In this document: piece after piece, positions 6,039 through 7,174 of the stretch
How the letters are laid out: each line of letters begins with the position of its first letter
Position numbering within the stretch: the stretch's first letter is position 1
Source of the DNA: Clostridiales bacterium
Lineage (GTDB): Bacteria > Bacillota > Clostridia > Oscillospirales > Oscillospiraceae
NCBI GenBank assembly: GCA_019421975.1
Contig: JAHZEE010000012.1
Span: 8,622-15,795, forward strand
DNA: 7,174 nt
Reading direction: 5' to 3'
Program-made: the position numbers and the translations under genes
The notes under the pieces: model-generated
Database searches by the model: none
The model's input: the letters and a program-made list of their open reading frames with translations, nothing else
What the model was told of the DNA's origin: nothing

Positions 6039-7174
6039 ATGGACACGCTGTTCTCCCATGCCACCGTTGTCACCATGAATGACCAGATGTCCGTTCTGCC
6101 GGATGCATTCGTCGGCGTCGAGGCGGGCAAAATCTGCTATCTGTCATCCGAGGCGCCCCCGCAGCGCCCCCAGCAGATCATCGACGCGACCGGGCTTGTG
6201 ATGATGCCGGGCCTGATCAACGCCCACACCCACCTGCCCATGTCCATTCTGCGCGGCTATGCCGACGACTATCCGCTTGCCACCTGGCTCAATGACCACA
6301 TCTTCCCCCGCGAGGACCGGCTGGACGCGCGCTGCGTCAGGGCCGCAACGCTGCTCGGCATCGCCGAGTGCCTGCGCTTTGGCGTCACCTCCGTCTCCGA
6401 TATGTACAACTTCACAGATACCGTGGCCGAGGCCGTGGCCGAAGCCGGCATCAAGGCCAACCTGGCCCGCGGCACCACGCTGTTTGACGCCACCGACTTC
6501 TCCTTTGACACCTATCCCGCCTGTCAGGAGCTGGACGCCGTCCGCCAGAAGTGGGACGGCTTTGACAGCGGACGCATCAGAATTGAGGCCTCGGTCCACG
6601 CCGAGTACACCTCCTCCTATCCGCTCTGGGACGCGCTGGGTGAATACGCCTACAACAATCACATCGGCATGCATGTGCACCTGTCTGAGACGAGAGACGA
6701 GCACGCGCAGTGCAAAGAGCGCTATGGCCTGACGCCGGCACAGATTCTCGACTGCCACCATGTCTGGGACAGCCGCGCCATCGCGGCCCACTGCGTCTGG
6801 CTTGAGCCAGACGACATGAAGCTGCTGGCCAAGCGGGGCGTCAGCGCGGTGCACTGCCCGGTCAGCAATCTGAAGCTCGGCAGCGGCATTGCCAATGTGA
6901 TGGACATGGTGCGCGCCGGCATGAATGTGGCCCTGGGCACAGACGGCGTCGCCTCCAACAACAACCTGGATCTGTTTGAGGAGATCAAGGCGGCCGCACT
7001 GCTCGCCAAGGGGACGCGGCTGGATCCCACCGCCGTCTCCGCACCCGCGGCGCTTCTGATGGCGACGGTCTGCGGCGCGCGGGCACAGGGTCGGCAGCAG
7101 GAGTGCGGCCAGATCAGGCTGGGCTATGACGCGGACCTCATTTTTCTGGACTTCTCCCAGCCCCACCTCATCCC
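6039..7174 (+). CDS. mtaD: 5'-methylthioadenosine/S-adenosylhomocysteine deaminase-type amidohydrolase (3' end outside window)
   Basis: 378 codons are present. The family is usually 410-435 residues, so roughly 40-55 are missing at the C-terminus. It is a metal-dependent amidohydrolase of the MtaD/TrzN group, which removes the 6-amino group of adenosine derivatives (SAH to S-inosylhomocysteine, methylthioadenosine to methylthioinosine). Visible metal and catalytic residues are H63 and H65 (NAHTHLPM), H214 (MHVHLSET), H251 (AAHCVWL) and D302 (GTDGVASNN). Typical family blocks are LRGYADDYPLATWL (71-84), E92, ARG at 143-145, E217 in the HLSE motif, and HCPVSNLKLGSG (272-283). The short beta-sandwich around the barrel begins at the N-terminus and resumes at GYDADLIFLD (362-371). 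E92 and R144 fit the adenosine-binding residues of SAH deaminases, which favours this over triazine or guanine deaminases. The start has an ideal Shine-Dalgarno. The exact substrate (SAH, MTA, adenosine or 5'-deoxyadenosine) is not fixed by sequence. Confidence 0.88.
   Translation, partial: MDTLFSHATVVTMNDQMSVLPDAFVGVEAGKICYLSSEAPPQRPQQIIDATGLVMMPGLINAHTHLPMSILRGYADDYPLATWLNDHIFPREDRLDARCVRAATLLGIAECLRFGVTSVSDMYNFTDTVAEAVAEAGIKANLARGTTLFDATDFSFDTYPACQELDAVRQKWDGFDSGRIRIEASVHAEYTSSYPLWDALGEYAYNNHIGMHVHLSETRDEHAQCKERYGLTPAQILDCHHVWDSRAIAAHCVWLEPDDMKLLAKRGVSAVHCPVSNLKLGSGIANVMDMVRAGMNVALGTDGVASNNNLDLFEEIKAAALLAKGTRLDPTAVSAPAALLMATVCGARAQGRQQECGQIRLGYDADLIFLDFSQPHLI

Noticed and set aside
6259..6732. 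157-codon + strand frame inside the amidohydrolase
   Set aside because: It is an out-of-frame Pro/Ser/Thr-rich translation of the deaminase codons, without a domain or a convincing start site.
6144..7166. 340-codon minus-strand open frame opposite the amidohydrolase
   Set aside because: The product is a Gly/Val/His/Asp-rich shadow. The + strand carries every amidohydrolase metal ligand and an ideal ribosome binding site.

Overview
The window is a GC-rich (roughly 60 % by eye), densely packed run of seven genes, all on the + strand. It looks like core chromosome of a Gram-positive anaerobe of the class Clostridia, most likely a gut Oscillospiraceae/Ruminococcaceae-type bacterium. The grounds are the recJ-relA-dtd-MBL-hemZ gene order known from Firmicutes, the HemZ-type (not HemN-type) radical SAM protein, the Firmicutes-type bifunctional Rel, and strong AAAGGAG(GT) Shine-Dalgarno sequences. 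The genus is inference. I saw no mobile element, tRNA, rRNA, CRISPR array or terminator.

Layout: 2-361 is the 3' end of a probable recJ exonuclease gene. 364-2538 (or 358-2538) is relA/rel, a full-length (p)ppGpp synthetase/hydrolase with both catalytic domains intact. 2551-3021 is dtd, the D-aminoacyl-tRNA deacylase. 3018-3620 is a small metallo-beta-lactamase-fold hydrolase. 3617-5083 is hemZ, a radical SAM coproporphyrinogen-oxidase-like protein. 5111-6022 is a uridine-kinase/phosphoribulokinase-family P-loop kinase. 6039 to the right edge is a 5'-methylthioadenosine/S-adenosylhomocysteine deaminase-type amidohydrolase that lacks its C-terminus.

The genes are almost certainly co-transcribed for most of this length. 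Three junctions overlap by an ATGA (recJ/relA if the upstream start is used, dtd/MBL, MBL/hemZ), and the largest gap is 27 bases, so there is no gene-free stretch to describe. Functionally it is a housekeeping cluster: DNA repair, the stringent response, removal of mischarged D-amino acids from tRNA, a small thioesterase-like hydrolase, a radical SAM protein, nucleoside salvage, and clearance of adenosine-type by-products of SAM metabolism.

I found no clearly undescribed system. The points most worth a second look are the domain-reduced nucleoside kinase, the adenosine-derivative deaminase two genes downstream of a radical SAM gene, the HemW-like rather than HemN-like cysteine motif in HemZ, and the absence of apt between recJ and relA.
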